Positions 14,488 to 23,849 of a stretch of DNA of 54,144 bases are shown piece by piece. This DNA comes from Noviherbaspirillum humi (GTDB lineage Bacteria > Pseudomonadota > Gammaproteobacteria > Burkholderiales > Burkholderiaceae_D). The translations under genes were made by a program, and so were the position numbers. The stretch is taken from NCBI RefSeq assembly GCF_900188095.1, contig NZ_FZOT01000024.1:1-54144 (forward strand), given 5' to 3'. The notes below the pieces were generated by a model, which was given only the letters and a program-made list of their open reading frames with translations, was not told the origin of the DNA and searched no databases. The first letter of the stretch is position 1. The number at the start of each line of letters is the position of its first letter.

Positions 14488-16011
14488 ATGAACCTATCCC
14501 GCAAGCTTCCACTCGCCTTCGTCTCCGTATCGCTCATCGTCGCGCTTGCCGGCTCGATCGGCATCTTCCAGCTGGATCGAACCTCGGCCAATTACACCCG
14601 CATCATCGAAGTCGATTATGAGAACGAGCAGGCGGTCGGCACGCTCCTGGTCGACTTCAAGACCCAGGTGCAGGAATGGAAGAACATTCTGTTGCGCGGC
14701 AAGGATCCGAAGCAGCTCGACAAGTACTGGACGGCGTTCCAGAAGCGCGAGAAGTCGGTGGGAGAGGGCGCGCGCAAGCTGCACGACGCGTTGCCGGCCG
14801 GGGAGTCGCGCGACCTGATCGACCGGTTCGCGCAAGCCCATCGAAAGATGGGCGAGGACTACCGCAAAGGCTTCGAGCTTTTCACCCACTCCGACTTCGA
14901 TTTCGCGGCGGCAGATGCAGCCGTCAATGGCAAGGACCGCGCGCCGGCCGAGTTGCTCGATCAGGCGCGCACCCGGATCGTCGACGCCACCAAGGAGGGC
15001 GTGCAGGAGGCCCACGCGTCGGCCGAGCAGGCGATGAAGGTGAGCATCGGGCTGATGGCGCTCGGCTTCCTGGGCGCGGCCATTGGCGGAGTCCTCCTGT
15101 CGCGGTCCATCACCCGGCCGCTGCGTGAAGCGGTGGCGGTCGCCGAGAAAGTGGCCCAAGGCGATCTGACCAGCCGGTTCGGAAAACTGGCCGACGACGA
15201 GCTGGGCCAGCTGCTGGCCGCGCTCCAGCGCATGAACGGCAATCTTGGCTCGATGGTGCAGCGGATCCGCAGCAGCGCCGAGACCATCGCAAACGAATCG
15301 AGCGAGATCGCGGCGGGGAACCTGGATCTCTCGGCGCGCACCGAGCAGCAAGCGTCCTCGCTTGGCGAAACCGCGTCTTCCATGGAACAGCTGACCGCCA
15401 CGGTGAAGCAGAATGCCGACAATGCCGAAGGCGCCAACCGGGTGTCGGTACAAACCTCCAATGTCGCGGTAAAAGGCGGCAAGGTGGTTGCCCAAGTCGT
15501 CGAGGCGATGGAGTCGATCGATTCCGATGCGAAGCGGATTGCCGACATCGTATCGGTCATCGAGGGCATCGCCTTCCAGACCAACATCCTGGCGCTGAAT
15601 GCGGCGGTCGAGGCGGCCAGGGCTGGCGAGCAGGGCCGCGGGTTTGCCGTGGTGGCGGCGGAGGTCAGGAGCCTGGCGCAGCGCTCGGGCGCGGCCGCCA
15701 AGGAAATCGAGGGCCTGATCACGGCCTCCGTCGAGACGGTTTCGGCGGGAAGCAGGCTCGTCACCGAGGCGGGGTCGACCATGGAGGAAGTCGTCGCCAG
15801 CGTGCAGCGCGTCACCGGCATCATGGGCGACATCTTGACTGCCAGCCGGGAACAGGGCGCGGGCATCGAACAGGTCAACCACGCCGTATCGGAAATGGAG
15901 CAAGTGACCCAGCAGAACGCGGCGCTGGTGGAACAGGCTGCGGCCGCCGCGCGATCGATGCAGGAGCAGGCGATGCAACTCACCGAGGCGGTAAGCGCAT
16001 TCCGCGTTTGA
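14488..16011 (+). CDS. Methyl-accepting chemotaxis protein
   Basis: The 507-residue receptor has membrane helices at about 8-28 and 185-206, a roughly 155-residue periplasmic helical sensor region, a HAMP domain (about 207-260) and the conserved signalling hairpin (about 355-400: [31 protein letters not shown]). It would form receptor arrays with CheW and CheA at the inner membrane. The C-terminus lacks an NWETF-type CheR-tethering pentapeptide. The sensor region is of the four-helix-bundle type and gives no clear ligand. No other chemotaxis gene is nearby, and no clear ribosome-binding site precedes the ATG. Confidence 0.95.
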   Translation: MNLSRKLPLAFVSVSLIVALAGSIGIFQLDRTSANYTRIIEVDYENEQAVGTLLVDFKTQVQEWKNILLRGKDPKQLDKYWTAFQKREKSVGEGARKLHDALPAGESRDLIDRFAQAHRKMGEDYRKGFELFTHSDFDFAAADAAVNGKDRAPAELLDQARTRIVDATKEGVQEAHASAEQAMKVSIGLMALGFLGAAIGGVLLSRSITRPLREAVAVAEKVAQGDLTSRFGKLADDELGQLLAALQRMNGNLGSMVQRIRSSAETIANESSEIAAGNLDLSARTEQQASSLGETASSMEQLTATVKQNADNAEGANRVSVQTSNVAVKGGKVVAQVVEAMESIDSDAKRIADIVSVIEGIAFQTNILALNAAVEAARAGEQGRGFAVVAAEVRSLAQRSGAAAKEIEGLITASVETVSAGSRLVTEAGSTMEEVVASVQRVTGIMGDILTASREQGAGIEQVNHAVSEMEQVTQQNAALVEQAAAAARSMQEQAMQLTEAVSAFRV

Positions 16012-16235
16012 AAATGGCCGCGGCCGATGAACTAGCGCATCCAATGAGGGTAACGTTCTCGCGGCCGGCCTTCGCGGATGGCCGGATTATCGGTCATCCC
16101 GGGAATGGAGCCGGTTGCCGAACCAAGCCAGCGGAAACTTGGAGGACGACTGGCTCCAGGAATGATCCTTTTCGCTTCAAGCTTTGTTTTACATAATGCA
16201 AATTATAGGAATAACGAGTTGTAGGTCCCAAGTAG

Positions 16236-16273
16236 AAATGTCCGGTTTGAGCAAAGTTCAAATGTCCGCTTTT
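16236..16273. mobile_element. Probable remnant of an insertion-sequence end
   Basis: Two direct copies of AAATGTCCGSTTT (16236-16248 and 16260-16272) separated by GAGCAAAGTTC resemble the repeated ends of IS21/IS481-type elements; read on the minus strand they encode KSGHLNFAQTGHF, a string I associate with frames across such ends. No transposase gene remains within 16012-16471, which otherwise holds no gene that I can see. Confidence 0.35.
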
Positions 16274-16471
16274 CCGCAGGATAACCCTATGACGACGAAC
16301 GGGTTTGGGGGCGGCCATGGACAGAACCGGAGCAATCAGGATGTCTCGATTTGCGCAAGTAGCCGCCAGCCAGGCGGTTTGGGCTGGGCACTGTTCCAAC
16401 GGCGTTCAGGAGGTGTCGGGCCAATTCCGGAGCAACCACGATGACCTCACGCGCATTGGGCCGTCTTCATC

Positions 16472-16975
16472 TCATTCCGGCAGTTCGAGCAGAATGTCTT
16501 CCGGCGCGTCCAATTCTTCGGTGTCCGTGCGGTAGGCGCCGCCTTCAATGACGGCGAAACGGTCGCTGTCATTCAGCGCGACCAGGCCGTGATGCCAGCA
16601 GCCGCGATGCAGGCTGACCGCCTGCCCGGGCTTGCTCAAAAAAGCCTGCATGCGCTCCCAGTCCGGCAACGGTCCGCCCGGCGCCACCACGATGATGAAA
16701 CGCTGTCCGTTGAGCGGAATGAAAACCTGGCTGGCTCGCCGATGCCGTTCGAGCCGCGCCAGCCGGAGCGGAAACCTGCGTGCCGAGGCGACGTACAAAT
16801 GGATCAGGGGAGCGCCGTCGCCGGCATTGGCGCACAGATCCAGGCGCGCCAAGTCGGCATAGCGCTGAGTGGTGCCGTCGTTGATCGATTCGGGCGCCCT
16901 GCCCTCGCCATCGATGACCGCGCCGAACGGCGCGAACGCAGCGGCGTTCAATTCGAGGCATGTCAGGCGGCGCAT
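16472..16975 (-). CDS. allA: Ureidoglycolate lyase family protein
   Basis: The 167-residue protein matches AllA in length and motifs: FAPFGAVIDGEG near the start, HRRASQVFIPLNGQRFIIVVAP in the middle and HRGCWHHGLVAL towards the C-terminus. AllA splits ureidoglycolate to glyoxylate and urea in ureide (allantoin) breakdown, in the cytoplasm. Its ATG overlaps the stop of the upstream ABC ATPase gene (TGATG), so it is the last gene of the transporter operon and translationally coupled. That links the transporter to a ureide or related substrate, an inference. No other allantoin genes are in the window. Confidence 0.85.
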   Translation of the reverse strand: MRRLTCLELNAAAFAPFGAVIDGEGRAPESINDGTTQRYADLARLDLCANAGDGAPLIHLYVASARRFPLRLARLERHRRASQVFIPLNGQRFIIVVAPGGPLPDWERMQAFLSKPGQAVSLHRGCWHHGLVALNDSDRFAVIEGGAYRTDTEELDAPEDILLELPE

Positions 16976-17709
16976 CAGAAATTCAGCCCCAGCCATTGCT
17001 TCACCTGTTCATGCAGGTCGCCTTCGAAGTCCTTGCGCTGGCCGGCGGCGGTGATGCGGCCCAGGCTGAGGACATGCACCCGGTCCGACATCCTGACCAC
17101 GCGCCTGACATTGTGGTCGATGAGCAGTATGCCCATTCCCGACTGCGCGAACTTTTCTATCCAGGTGAAGACGCTTTCGGCAAGCAAGGGCGACAGGCCG
17201 ATGCTGGGTTCGTCGATCAGGCACAGCATCGGCTGCTGCAGCCATGCCTTCGCAAACTCCACCTGCTTCTGCTGGCCGCCGGAAAGATCGCCGGCCTGGG
17301 CTTTCCGTTTTTCGCGCACCGTGGGAAATTCGTCGAGCGCCTGCTCGTAGCGCTGCCTGAGCACCGCGCCGTATTGCCGCGCCCGTCCCTGCAGCGGCAG
17401 CAGCAGGTTCTCTTCGACGGTCAGGTACGGGAACAGGCTGGACTCCTGCGGTATGCAGCATATGCCGTGGTCGATCAGCGTGTGGGGAGGCAGGCCGCTG
17501 ATGTCTTCGCCGCGAAAGCGCACGCTCCCTTCCTTGGGCGCCAGGAAGCCGCAGATGGTCTTGACGACCGTCGACTTGCCGGCGCCGTTGAGTCCGATCA
17601 GGCCGCTCACTTCGCCGGCATGCACGTCGAGCGAGACATCGCGCAGCACGTCGATGTCCTGCGCATAGCCGGCGGTCACCTTGTCCAGCGAAAGCAGGCG
17701 TTCAGGCAT
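16975..17709 (-). CDS. LivF-type ABC transporter ATPase
   Basis: The 244-residue ATPase has Walker A GLNGAGKST (about 39-47), the signature LSGGQQKQVEFAKA and Walker B MLCLIDEP, and the short C-terminus of the LivF subgroup. With the LivG protein it powers uptake through the LivH/LivM channel. It overlaps livG by 8 bases and the AllA gene by one. The LivF label is a family call; sequence alone does not show that branched-chain amino acids are carried. Confidence 0.92.
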   Translation of the reverse strand: MPERLLSLDKVTAGYAQDIDVLRDVSLDVHAGEVSGLIGLNGAGKSTVVKTICGFLAPKEGSVRFRGEDISGLPPHTLIDHGICCIPQESSLFPYLTVEENLLLPLQGRARQYGAVLRQRYEQALDEFPTVREKRKAQAGDLSGGQQKQVEFAKAWLQQPMLCLIDEPSIGLSPLLAESVFTWIEKFAQSGMGILLIDHNVRRVVRMSDRVHVLSLGRITAAGQRKDFEGDLHEQVKQWLGLNF

Positions 17710-18424
17710 GGCTCGAGCTCCCCAGGTAAGCTTCGATGACAGGCGGGCTTTCCAGTACGGCGCGGGTCGCTCCTTCCGCGATCACGCGGCCCAGGTTCAT
17801 GCATGCCGTGCGCTGGCACAGCTCGACGACGATGGGCATGTCGTGGCTGACCAGGATGAAGGTCTGGCCCTGCGCATGGCGGCGCCGTATGAACCCCGCC
17901 ATCGTCTCGCGCATGACGGGATGCACGGCGGCAAAGGGCTCGTCCAGCAGCGCGATGCGCGGCGGCTTGATGAAGCACATGCCGAATTCCAGCAGCTTGC
18001 GCTGTCCGCCGGACAGCGATCCGGCGTCGAGGTATTGCACGGGCGTGAGGGTCAGCTCCTCCAGCAGCATGGCGCCCCGCTCCGCCGCTTCCTTCTCCGT
18101 CAATCCCATGGCCATGCCGGCCACCAGCAGATTGTCGACGCAGGAGATGCGGGGAAAGACGCGGGTCATCTGGAACATGCGCAGCAGTCCGCGGCGCGCC
18201 AGCTGCACGGTCGCCATGCGCGTCACGTTCTCGTCGCCGAAGCGGATTTCGCCGGCATCGGGCGCGAGAAAACCGGAGAGCATGTTGAGCAGGGTCGTCT
18301 TGCCCGACCCGTTGGGCCCCACCAGCCCAAGGATCTCGCCGGCGTTCACCGAGAGATCGACCTTGTCGACCGCCGCCACACCGCCGAAGTGCTTGCACAA
18401 GCCGATCGTCCTGAGCAGCGTCAT
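17702..18424 (-). CDS. LivG-type ABC transporter ATPase
   Basis: The 240-residue protein has Walker A GPNGSGKTT (about 36-44), signature LSGGQRKLLEFG and Walker B RIALLDEPFAAVHP, and the GLCKHFGGVAAVDKVDL start of LivG proteins. The start at 18424 overlaps the permease stop by 4 bases. It pairs with LivF as the second ATPase of the uptake system. Confidence 0.92.
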   Translation of the reverse strand: MTLLRTIGLCKHFGGVAAVDKVDLSVNAGEILGLVGPNGSGKTTLLNMLSGFLAPDAGEIRFGDENVTRMATVQLARRGLLRMFQMTRVFPRISCVDNLLVAGMAMGLTEKEAAERGAMLLEELTLTPVQYLDAGSLSGGQRKLLEFGMCFIKPPRIALLDEPFAAVHPVMRETMAGFIRRRHAQGQTFILVSHDMPIVVELCQRTACMNLGRVIAEGATRAVLESPPVIEAYLGSSSHA

Positions 18425-19425
18425 GGCGCGTCTCCCGCCGTTTTTTCCGATCCCTGCGCGACCGGTCCGTGCTTCGCCGCGCGAAGCGGACGCGACCGCC
18501 AGGCGGTCGCCAGCCCCCATAATCCGGTGCGGAAGAAGCGGGCGAAGATGATCACCGCGAACGCGAACACGATCATCTGGATGTTGCCGAAATCGCGCAG
18601 CCACTCCGACGCGAGGTACACCGGGAGCGCGCCGATGAGCGGGCCGGTGAGGGTTCCGATGCCGCCGATGACGACCATGGAGATCACCAGGCCGGTCTGC
18701 AGCAGCAGGCCCAGCTCCGGGCTCACCAGCTGGCTGAAGGTGCCATACAGCGAGCCGGCGAAGCCGCAGATCGCGCAGGACAGCGCGAAGGCCAGGGTCT
18801 TGTAGCGAACCACGTCGATGCCGCGGGTTTCGGCGCCGATTTCGTCGTCGCGGATGGCGAGCCAGAAGCGGCCGGCGCGGCCCCGCATCAACCCGTACAG
18901 GCCGACTACGATCAGGGCCAGCACCGCCAGGAACAGATAGTAGTAGCCGAGCCGGCTGTCCATCAGGGTCGGCACGTTCAAGCCCTGGTCGCCCCGGGTG
19001 AATTCATGCGAGTTGCCGACCAGCACTCGGGCGATCTCAGCGAAGGACAAGGTGGTCAGCGACAGGTAGGGTCCTTTCAGTCGCAGCACGATGCGGCCCA
19101 GCGCCCAGCCGATGCCGGCGGTCGCCATGATGGCCGCCGGCATGCCGACGGCGAGCGGCACCTGCCAGTGATAGCCGAGCAGTGCGGTGGCATAGCCGCC
19201 CAGCATAGCGAAAGCGGCAGGCGCGAGCGAGAACTGGCCGGTGAATCCGGCCAGCAGATTCCATCCCAGCGCCAGCATGGCGAAATACATGCTGACGATC
19301 AGGATGCCCAAGGCGTAGGAGTTGGTCACCGCCAGCGGCGCAAGCGCGAGCAGAAACAGAACCACCAGCGCGGCGCGGAAGTCGGTGCGCAGGCGGCTGG
19401 ACCAGAGGTTGCGTATCGTGCTCAT
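18421..19425 (-). CDS. LivM-type ABC transporter permease
   Basis: The 334-residue inner-membrane protein has about 8-10 predicted helices and the BPD_transp_2 pattern, including the cytoplasmic coupling segment AIRDDEIGAETRGIDVVRYK. It forms the channel with LivH. The start at 19425 overlaps the livH stop by 4 bases; an open frame further upstream lies within livH and is a shadow. Confidence 0.92.
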   Translation of the reverse strand: MSTIRNLWSSRLRTDFRAALVVLFLLALAPLAVTNSYALGILIVSMYFAMLALGWNLLAGFTGQFSLAPAAFAMLGGYATALLGYHWQVPLAVGMPAAIMATAGIGWALGRIVLRLKGPYLSLTTLSFAEIARVLVGNSHEFTRGDQGLNVPTLMDSRLGYYYLFLAVLALIVVGLYGLMRGRAGRFWLAIRDDEIGAETRGIDVVRYKTLAFALSCAICGFAGSLYGTFSQLVSPELGLLLQTGLVISMVVIGGIGTLTGPLIGALPVYLASEWLRDFGNIQMIVFAFAVIIFARFFRTGLWGLATAWRSRPLRAAKHGPVAQGSEKTAGDAP

Positions 19426-20312
19426 ACTTCCCGTCCCTTCTCGCCAAAAAGTCCCTGGGGCCGGAACAGCAACACGAGGATCAATATCAGCAAGCCGAAG
19501 GCGTCGCGATAGTCGTAGGACACGTACACGGCAAAGAAGGATTCGAGCACGCCCAGCAGGAGCGCCGCGGCCATGCTGCCCCAAATCGAGCCCATTCCCC
19601 CCAGCACCACGATCACATAGGACTTCACCGCCGGGAAGGCGCCGACGTCCGGCGCCGGGTTGATGGCGGGCGCGAGCAGGCCGCCCGCCAAGGCCGCCAG
19701 CAGGCCGGAGATGGCGAAGATCATGCTGGTGGCGTGGGTGGCGTCGATGCCGGCGAGCGAGGCGCCGAGCCGGTTTTGCGCCACCGCCTGGATCTGCCGT
19801 CCCCACAGCGAGCGCTTGATGAACAGCGCCAGGCCGACGAGGATCGCCAGCGACAGGCTGGCCGCGATCAGCTTCTGGCCGTTCAGCATGATCGGCCCGA
19901 CCGCGAAGCGGGAAGTTTCGATCAAACTCGGGCCGCGGTAGGGATAGGGACCGACGATCTTGTCCACCAGATTGATGAGCAGCAGCGACAGGCCGAAGGT
20001 CACCACCACCGCATACTCGTCCTTCATGATGCTCCAGCTGCCGTAGCCGGCATAAAGCGGCCGCATGAGCAGGCGTTCCACCAGCCAGCCGAGCGCCGCG
20101 CCGGCCGCCGCCGCCAGCGGCAGCGCGATCCAGGGCGACACGCCCAGCTTCAGGGAGATCAGCACATAGGCATAGGCGCCGACCATGTAGAACTCGCCAT
20201 GGGCGAAATTGACGATCTTCAGGACGCCGAAGATCATCGACAGCCCGACCGCCATCAGCGCATAGAACAGGCCGATGATCAGGCCGTTGATGAACAGGTC
20301 AGCCGTGAGCAT
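19422..20312 (-). CDS. LivH-type ABC transporter permease
   Basis: The 296-residue protein opens with FINGLIIGLFYALMAVGLSMIFGVLKIVNFAHGEFYM, here spanning about 7-44, the usual LivH start, and contains the coupling segment QAVAQNRLGASLAGIDATHA. It has about eight predicted helices. Its first bases overlap the end of the amidase gene by 14, so amidase and permease are translated from one message. Confidence 0.92.
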   Translation of the reverse strand: MLTADLFINGLIIGLFYALMAVGLSMIFGVLKIVNFAHGEFYMVGAYAYVLISLKLGVSPWIALPLAAAAGAALGWLVERLLMRPLYAGYGSWSIMKDEYAVVVTFGLSLLLINLVDKIVGPYPYRGPSLIETSRFAVGPIMLNGQKLIAASLSLAILVGLALFIKRSLWGRQIQAVAQNRLGASLAGIDATHATSMIFAISGLLAALAGGLLAPAINPAPDVGAFPAVKSYVIVVLGGMGSIWGSMAAALLLGVLESFFAVYVSYDYRDAFGLLILILVLLFRPQGLFGEKGREV

Positions 20313-21804
20313 TGGGTTTCCTCCCGTTCGCCGCGTCCGCGCCGGGACGCCATGGAGCCAGTTGCTGCAGCCGGTGCGCCGCCGCCAGCACCTGCCAGTC
20401 CGCGCCGGAGCGGCCGACGACCTGAATGCTGACCGGCACGCCCTCCGCGGTGCGGGACCAGGGCAGCGCCAGCGCCGGCAAGCCGGTCAGGTTGAACGGC
20501 AGCGTGAGCTGCGTGGTGGCGGTGTGCATCGGATAGGTCGTGCCGTCGATGGTGACGGTGGCGGCGCCGGCGGCCGGCGCAGGCGCGCGCAGCGTGGCGC
20601 AGAGCAGGATGTCGGCATCCTGCAGGATGGCGTTCATGCGGTCCGCCAGCTGCCGGCGCAGGCGCTGCGCCTTGACATAGAGATGGCCGGGAAGGAACAG
20701 GCCGATCTCGAGGCGCACACGCACGTCTTCGCCCAGCGTCTCCGGCGCCTGCCGCAGGCGTTCCCAGTTGGCGTCGGTGGCCTCGGCGCAGATGGTATGG
20801 AACTGCACCGCCGGCGCCATCTCGCAGCCGTCGAGGTCGCGTACGCTGCATTGGGCGCCCTCGCCTGCCGCCGCCTGCCATGCCGCGTCGACCGCCTGCC
20901 GCACCGCCGGGTCCAGCGGATGCTCGAAGTAGCCGCCCAGCCTGGCGATCCTGAGCCCGGAAAGGTCGCCGCGGCGCCATGAAGGTACTCCCGGCATGTC
21001 GAGCATCGCCGCAAACAGCGCGGCGCATGTTTCCACCGAGTCGGCCATGGGGCCGACGTGGTCCAGCGTGGGCGCCAGATCGGCGACCCCGCTGCGCGGC
21101 AGCGCGTCATAGTTGGGCTTGAAGCCCACTATCCCGCAGCAGGCCGCCGGTATGCGGATCGAGCCGGCGGTATCGGTGCCGATTGCCGCCGACGCCATGC
21201 CGGCCGCGATCGCCGCCGCCGATCCGCCGCTGGAACCGCCGGCCATGCGGTCCGGCGCGACGGGATTGCGCACCCGGCCGAAATGCGGGTTGTCGCTGGT
21301 GATGCCGTAAGCCAGCTCGTGCAGGTTGGCGATGCCGACGATGGCGCCGCCATGCCGGCGGATGCGGGCCACCACCTCGGCATCCTGCTCCTGCATCCGT
21401 CCCGGCAGGCCGCTGCCGCAGCTCAAGGGATAGCCGCGCACCGCCATCAGGTCCTTGATGGCAATCGGCATGCCGGCAAGGAAGCCGGGCGCTGCTTGCG
21501 GCGGCGTGTCGGCGATGCGGGTGAAGATATGCCAGTCGGGATGGCTGCGCGCGCGCTGCCAGGCGGTCGCCGCGTCCAGTCCGCCGGCAACTGCTTCGCC
21601 GCCCTGCGGGCCGGCGCCATGCGGCGCTTCGAGCCGGGCCGGCGCAGCCGCATAGGCGGGCAATGCCGGCGTCGGCAGGGCCCGAAACGCTTCGATTTCC
21701 GGCCGGTTGATCTGCAGCCTCGCGCTCCACGCGCGGGCGCGGCTGCCATAGCCGTGGCCTAACCATTCGGCGTAGCCGGCCAGTACGTCTTCGAGTGATT
21801 CCAT
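20299..21804 (-). CDS. Amidase-signature hydrolase inside the ABC transporter operon
   Basis: The 501-residue enzyme carries the Ser-cisSer-Lys triad of the amidase signature family: K117 in IAIKDLM, S191 in AGGSSGGSAAA and S215 in GTDTAGSIRIPA, the last two 24 residues apart as in FAAH. Such enzymes hydrolyse amides, carbamoyl compounds or allophanate in the cytoplasm. It sits between the binding-protein gene and the permease gene, so it probably acts on the imported compound. The start at 21804 has GGAA upstream; the open frame continues into the livJ region but that part is a shadow. The substrate cannot be read from sequence. Confidence 0.9.
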   Translation of the reverse strand: MESLEDVLAGYAEWLGHGYGSRARAWSARLQINRPEIEAFRALPTPALPAYAAAPARLEAPHGAGPQGGEAVAGGLDAATAWQRARSHPDWHIFTRIADTPPQAAPGFLAGMPIAIKDLMAVRGYPLSCGSGLPGRMQEQDAEVVARIRRHGGAIVGIANLHELAYGITSDNPHFGRVRNPVAPDRMAGGSSGGSAAAIAAGMASAAIGTDTAGSIRIPAACCGIVGFKPNYDALPRSGVADLAPTLDHVGPMADSVETCAALFAAMLDMPGVPSWRRGDLSGLRIARLGGYFEHPLDPAVRQAVDAAWQAAAGEGAQCSVRDLDGCEMAPAVQFHTICAEATDANWERLRQAPETLGEDVRVRLEIGLFLPGHLYVKAQRLRRQLADRMNAILQDADILLCATLRAPAPAAGAATVTIDGTTYPMHTATTQLTLPFNLTGLPALALPWSRTAEGVPVSIQVVGRSGADWQVLAAAHRLQQLAPWRPGADAANGRKPNAHG

Positions 21805-21828
21805 ACCGGTTCCAGGGGAAGGTGGGCG

Positions 21829-21848
21829 CCCATCCCCGCGGGGATGGG
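21829..21848. repeat. 20-bp perfect palindrome between livJ-type gene and amidase gene
   Basis: CCCATCCCCG followed by its exact complement fills most of the 53-bp gap between the binding-protein stop and the amidase ATG. There is no T-run. A GC-rich hairpin here would protect the binding-protein message or attenuate read-through, the usual way to make more binding protein than permease. Confidence 0.6.
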
Positions 21849-21857
21849 TGGGCGGGC

Positions 21858-23069
21858 TTACTTGGCCGGCTTGACCAGCTTTTTTACGTCGAGCTTTTCG
21901 CCCGGCCCCTGAATGAGGACGGAATCCCCGATCGGCTGATTCACCGCCGTCAGCTGATAGTTCACATAGGGGATGTCCACCCATTGCTGGAACTTGTAGC
22001 CCGGCTCCTTCGAGAACTGGAAGCTGCCGCGGACGCCGCTGAAGTTCATGCCCTGCATGGTCTTGATGATGGACGCCGGTTCGGCGCTGTTGCCCTGCTT
22101 GATCGCATCCACGATCAGCAGCAGCGAGTCGGCGGCCTGGAAGATGAGACGGTTGGGGTCGTTCTTGGTCCGCTTCTTGTATTCGGCGGCGACCTGCTGG
22201 CCCAGAGCCGGCATCGGCATTTTCGGGTGGTACAGGCCGAACGACACCATGTATTTCCCGGCCTCCTTGACGTTCTGCCAGAAGTCCGGGTAGTCGGCGA
22301 TGCCGGCGCCGTCGTAGCTCCAGGTCTTCGCGCTCGGCGCCACGCCCTGCTCGTACAGCTGATTCATCACGATGTAGGCGGCCGGCGGCAGCATGATGTT
22401 GACCACCATGTCGGGCGGATTGGCGCGCAGGGGCAGAATGGCCGGCGTGAAGTCCTTGCCGGCGCGGTCGAGGGTTTCGTACTTGAATTCGACGCCGGGC
22501 GCCTTCGCCTTGATCAGCTCGGCCATCAGCTTGGCCTGCCCGATGCCGTAGTCGGTGTTTTCGGCAAAGGCCACCACGCGCTTGACGCCCATGGCGCCGA
22601 TGGTCTCCGCCATGGCCGTGGACACCCGGGTGTTGTAGTTGGAGGGGTTGAAGACTTCGGGATAGCCCTTCTTCCGGATGTCGTCCGACCAGCAGTTGGT
22701 ATTGATGTAGGGGACCTGGGAGCGATGCGCCACTTCCATCTCGGCCAGGCACACCGAACTCTGATGGCCGCCGGCGACGGCAACCACCTTGTCTCGGGCG
22801 ATCAGCTTCTCGGTGGCGGCGCGGCCTTTTTCGGGAATGCCCTGGTTGTCTTCGTAGACGAGCTTGATCTGGCGGCCGAGCACGCCGCCCTGCGCATTGA
22901 TCATGTCCTTCACGATCTCGACGCCGTCCTTGACCTGAGTGCCCTGGACCACGGAGCCCGGCGGGGATTGCGCAATGCTGATGCCGATGGCGATCGGGTC
23001 GGCGGCGGATGCGGTTCCGCCGGCTACGATGAGTAAGGGGGATAGAGCGAGCAAAGCGAACCGTTTCAT
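21858..23069 (-). CDS. LivJ-type periplasmic substrate-binding protein
   Basis: The 403-residue protein has a Sec signal peptide (MKRFALLALSPLLIVAGG, cleavage about after ASA at 22) and the two-lobe type-I fold of LivJ-like binding proteins (IAIGISIAQSPPGSVVQG at the start, RAATEKLIARDKVVAVAGG). It delivers the substrate to the LivHMGF transporter downstream. It begins the operon. With the amidase and AllA in the same operon, an amide or ureide ligand is more likely than a branched-chain amino acid, but that is inference. Confidence 0.92.
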   Translation of the reverse strand: MKRFALLALSPLLIVAGGTASAADPIAIGISIAQSPPGSVVQGTQVKDGVEIVKDMINAQGGVLGRQIKLVYEDNQGIPEKGRAATEKLIARDKVVAVAGGHQSSVCLAEMEVAHRSQVPYINTNCWSDDIRKKGYPEVFNPSNYNTRVSTAMAETIGAMGVKRVVAFAENTDYGIGQAKLMAELIKAKAPGVEFKYETLDRAGKDFTPAILPLRANPPDMVVNIMLPPAAYIVMNQLYEQGVAPSAKTWSYDGAGIADYPDFWQNVKEAGKYMVSFGLYHPKMPMPALGQQVAAEYKKRTKNDPNRLIFQAADSLLLIVDAIKQGNSAEPASIIKTMQGMNFSGVRGSFQFSKEPGYKFQQWVDIPYVNYQLTAVNQPIGDSVLIQGPGEKLDVKKLVKPAK

Positions 23070-23606
23070 TCCTGTCTCCTGTTATGAATTCTGGAATCTG
23101 GCTGGGCCGGTCGCCGGGTGGCGCCAGTCCGCTACCGCTGAAACTGATCAATCGACTTCTGATGCCGCTGCCAAAACACCATTGCAGCCATCCTGCGCCT
23201 GCTTCTCTCCTGGAGTGGTCCGCTCCCGGCTTCCGGCGGGGTTCCCCAGTGGCATTGCTAGGCTAGCATAGAACCGCAAACCGATTATTTACCTATGTTA
23301 ACGATTCTTATTCTTGGTCATACCAGCCCCCAGCCGGCGGGGTCTTGAAGCATCCATCTTCACGATCGCATATGCCCTGCGCTTACCTATGTGGCGAGGA
23401 GCGCCAGGAAGCCAGCCTCATGCAGCGATCGATGGAGGGAACATGCCTGGCCACGCGATGCCGGTCGCACGCCTAAAAATGGTTGATTAATTCCGGATCG
23501 CCTCCATCTTCATTCTCATCACGCGGTGGCAAACGGCACGCGGCGCGAGGATTGCAGTAGACTGCGCGCGCAATGCCACCCTTCAAAAACCAACGAAAGG
23601 CAATCA
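23070..23606. other. Divergent intergenic region between transporter operon and infA
   Basis: No gene is seen. TTGCTAGGCTAGCA near 23257-23270 is a short inverted repeat that could be an operator of the transporter operon. AGTAGACTGC at about 23557-23566 recurs upstream of the helicase gene (about 38022-38031) and contains a possible -10 TAGACT, without a good -35. Confidence 0.4.
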
Positions 23607-23825
23607 ATGTCCAAAGACGATGTCATCCAGATGCAGGGCAAGGTCCTGGAAAACCTTCCCAGTGCAACCTTCACGATCGAACTGGAAAACGGGCACAAGG
23701 TGCTCGGTCATATTTCCGGAAAGATGCGCAAAAACTACATCAAGATCTTGCCTGGGGATAAGGTGACCGTGGAAATGACGCCCTATGACCTGAGCAAGGC
23801 GCGCATCGTGTTCCGCTCCAAATAG
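23607..23825 (+). CDS. infA: Translation initiation factor IF-1 (secondary copy)
   Basis: The 72-residue protein is a single S1/OB fold: [36 protein letters not shown] and [18 protein letters not shown], all typical of IF-1. It binds the ribosomal A site during initiation. Burkholderiales commonly have one infA in the ribosomal protein operon and another elsewhere; this isolated copy, not next to ribosomal protein genes, is most likely the second. AAAGG precedes the ATG by about 9 bases. Confidence 0.95.
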   Translation: MSKDDVIQMQGKVLENLPSATFTIELENGHKVLGHISGKMRKNYIKILPGDKVTVEMTPYDLSKARIVFRSK

Positions 23826-23849
23826 CAGACGAAAGGCATCGGCTCCGAC

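Noticed and set aside
20299-23151. 950-codon minus-strand frame that seems to fuse a long N-terminal part to the amidase
   Set aside because: The part before 21804 lies over the livJ-type gene in another frame and is low-complexity Arg/Gly/His; a start with GGAA upstream exists at 21804.
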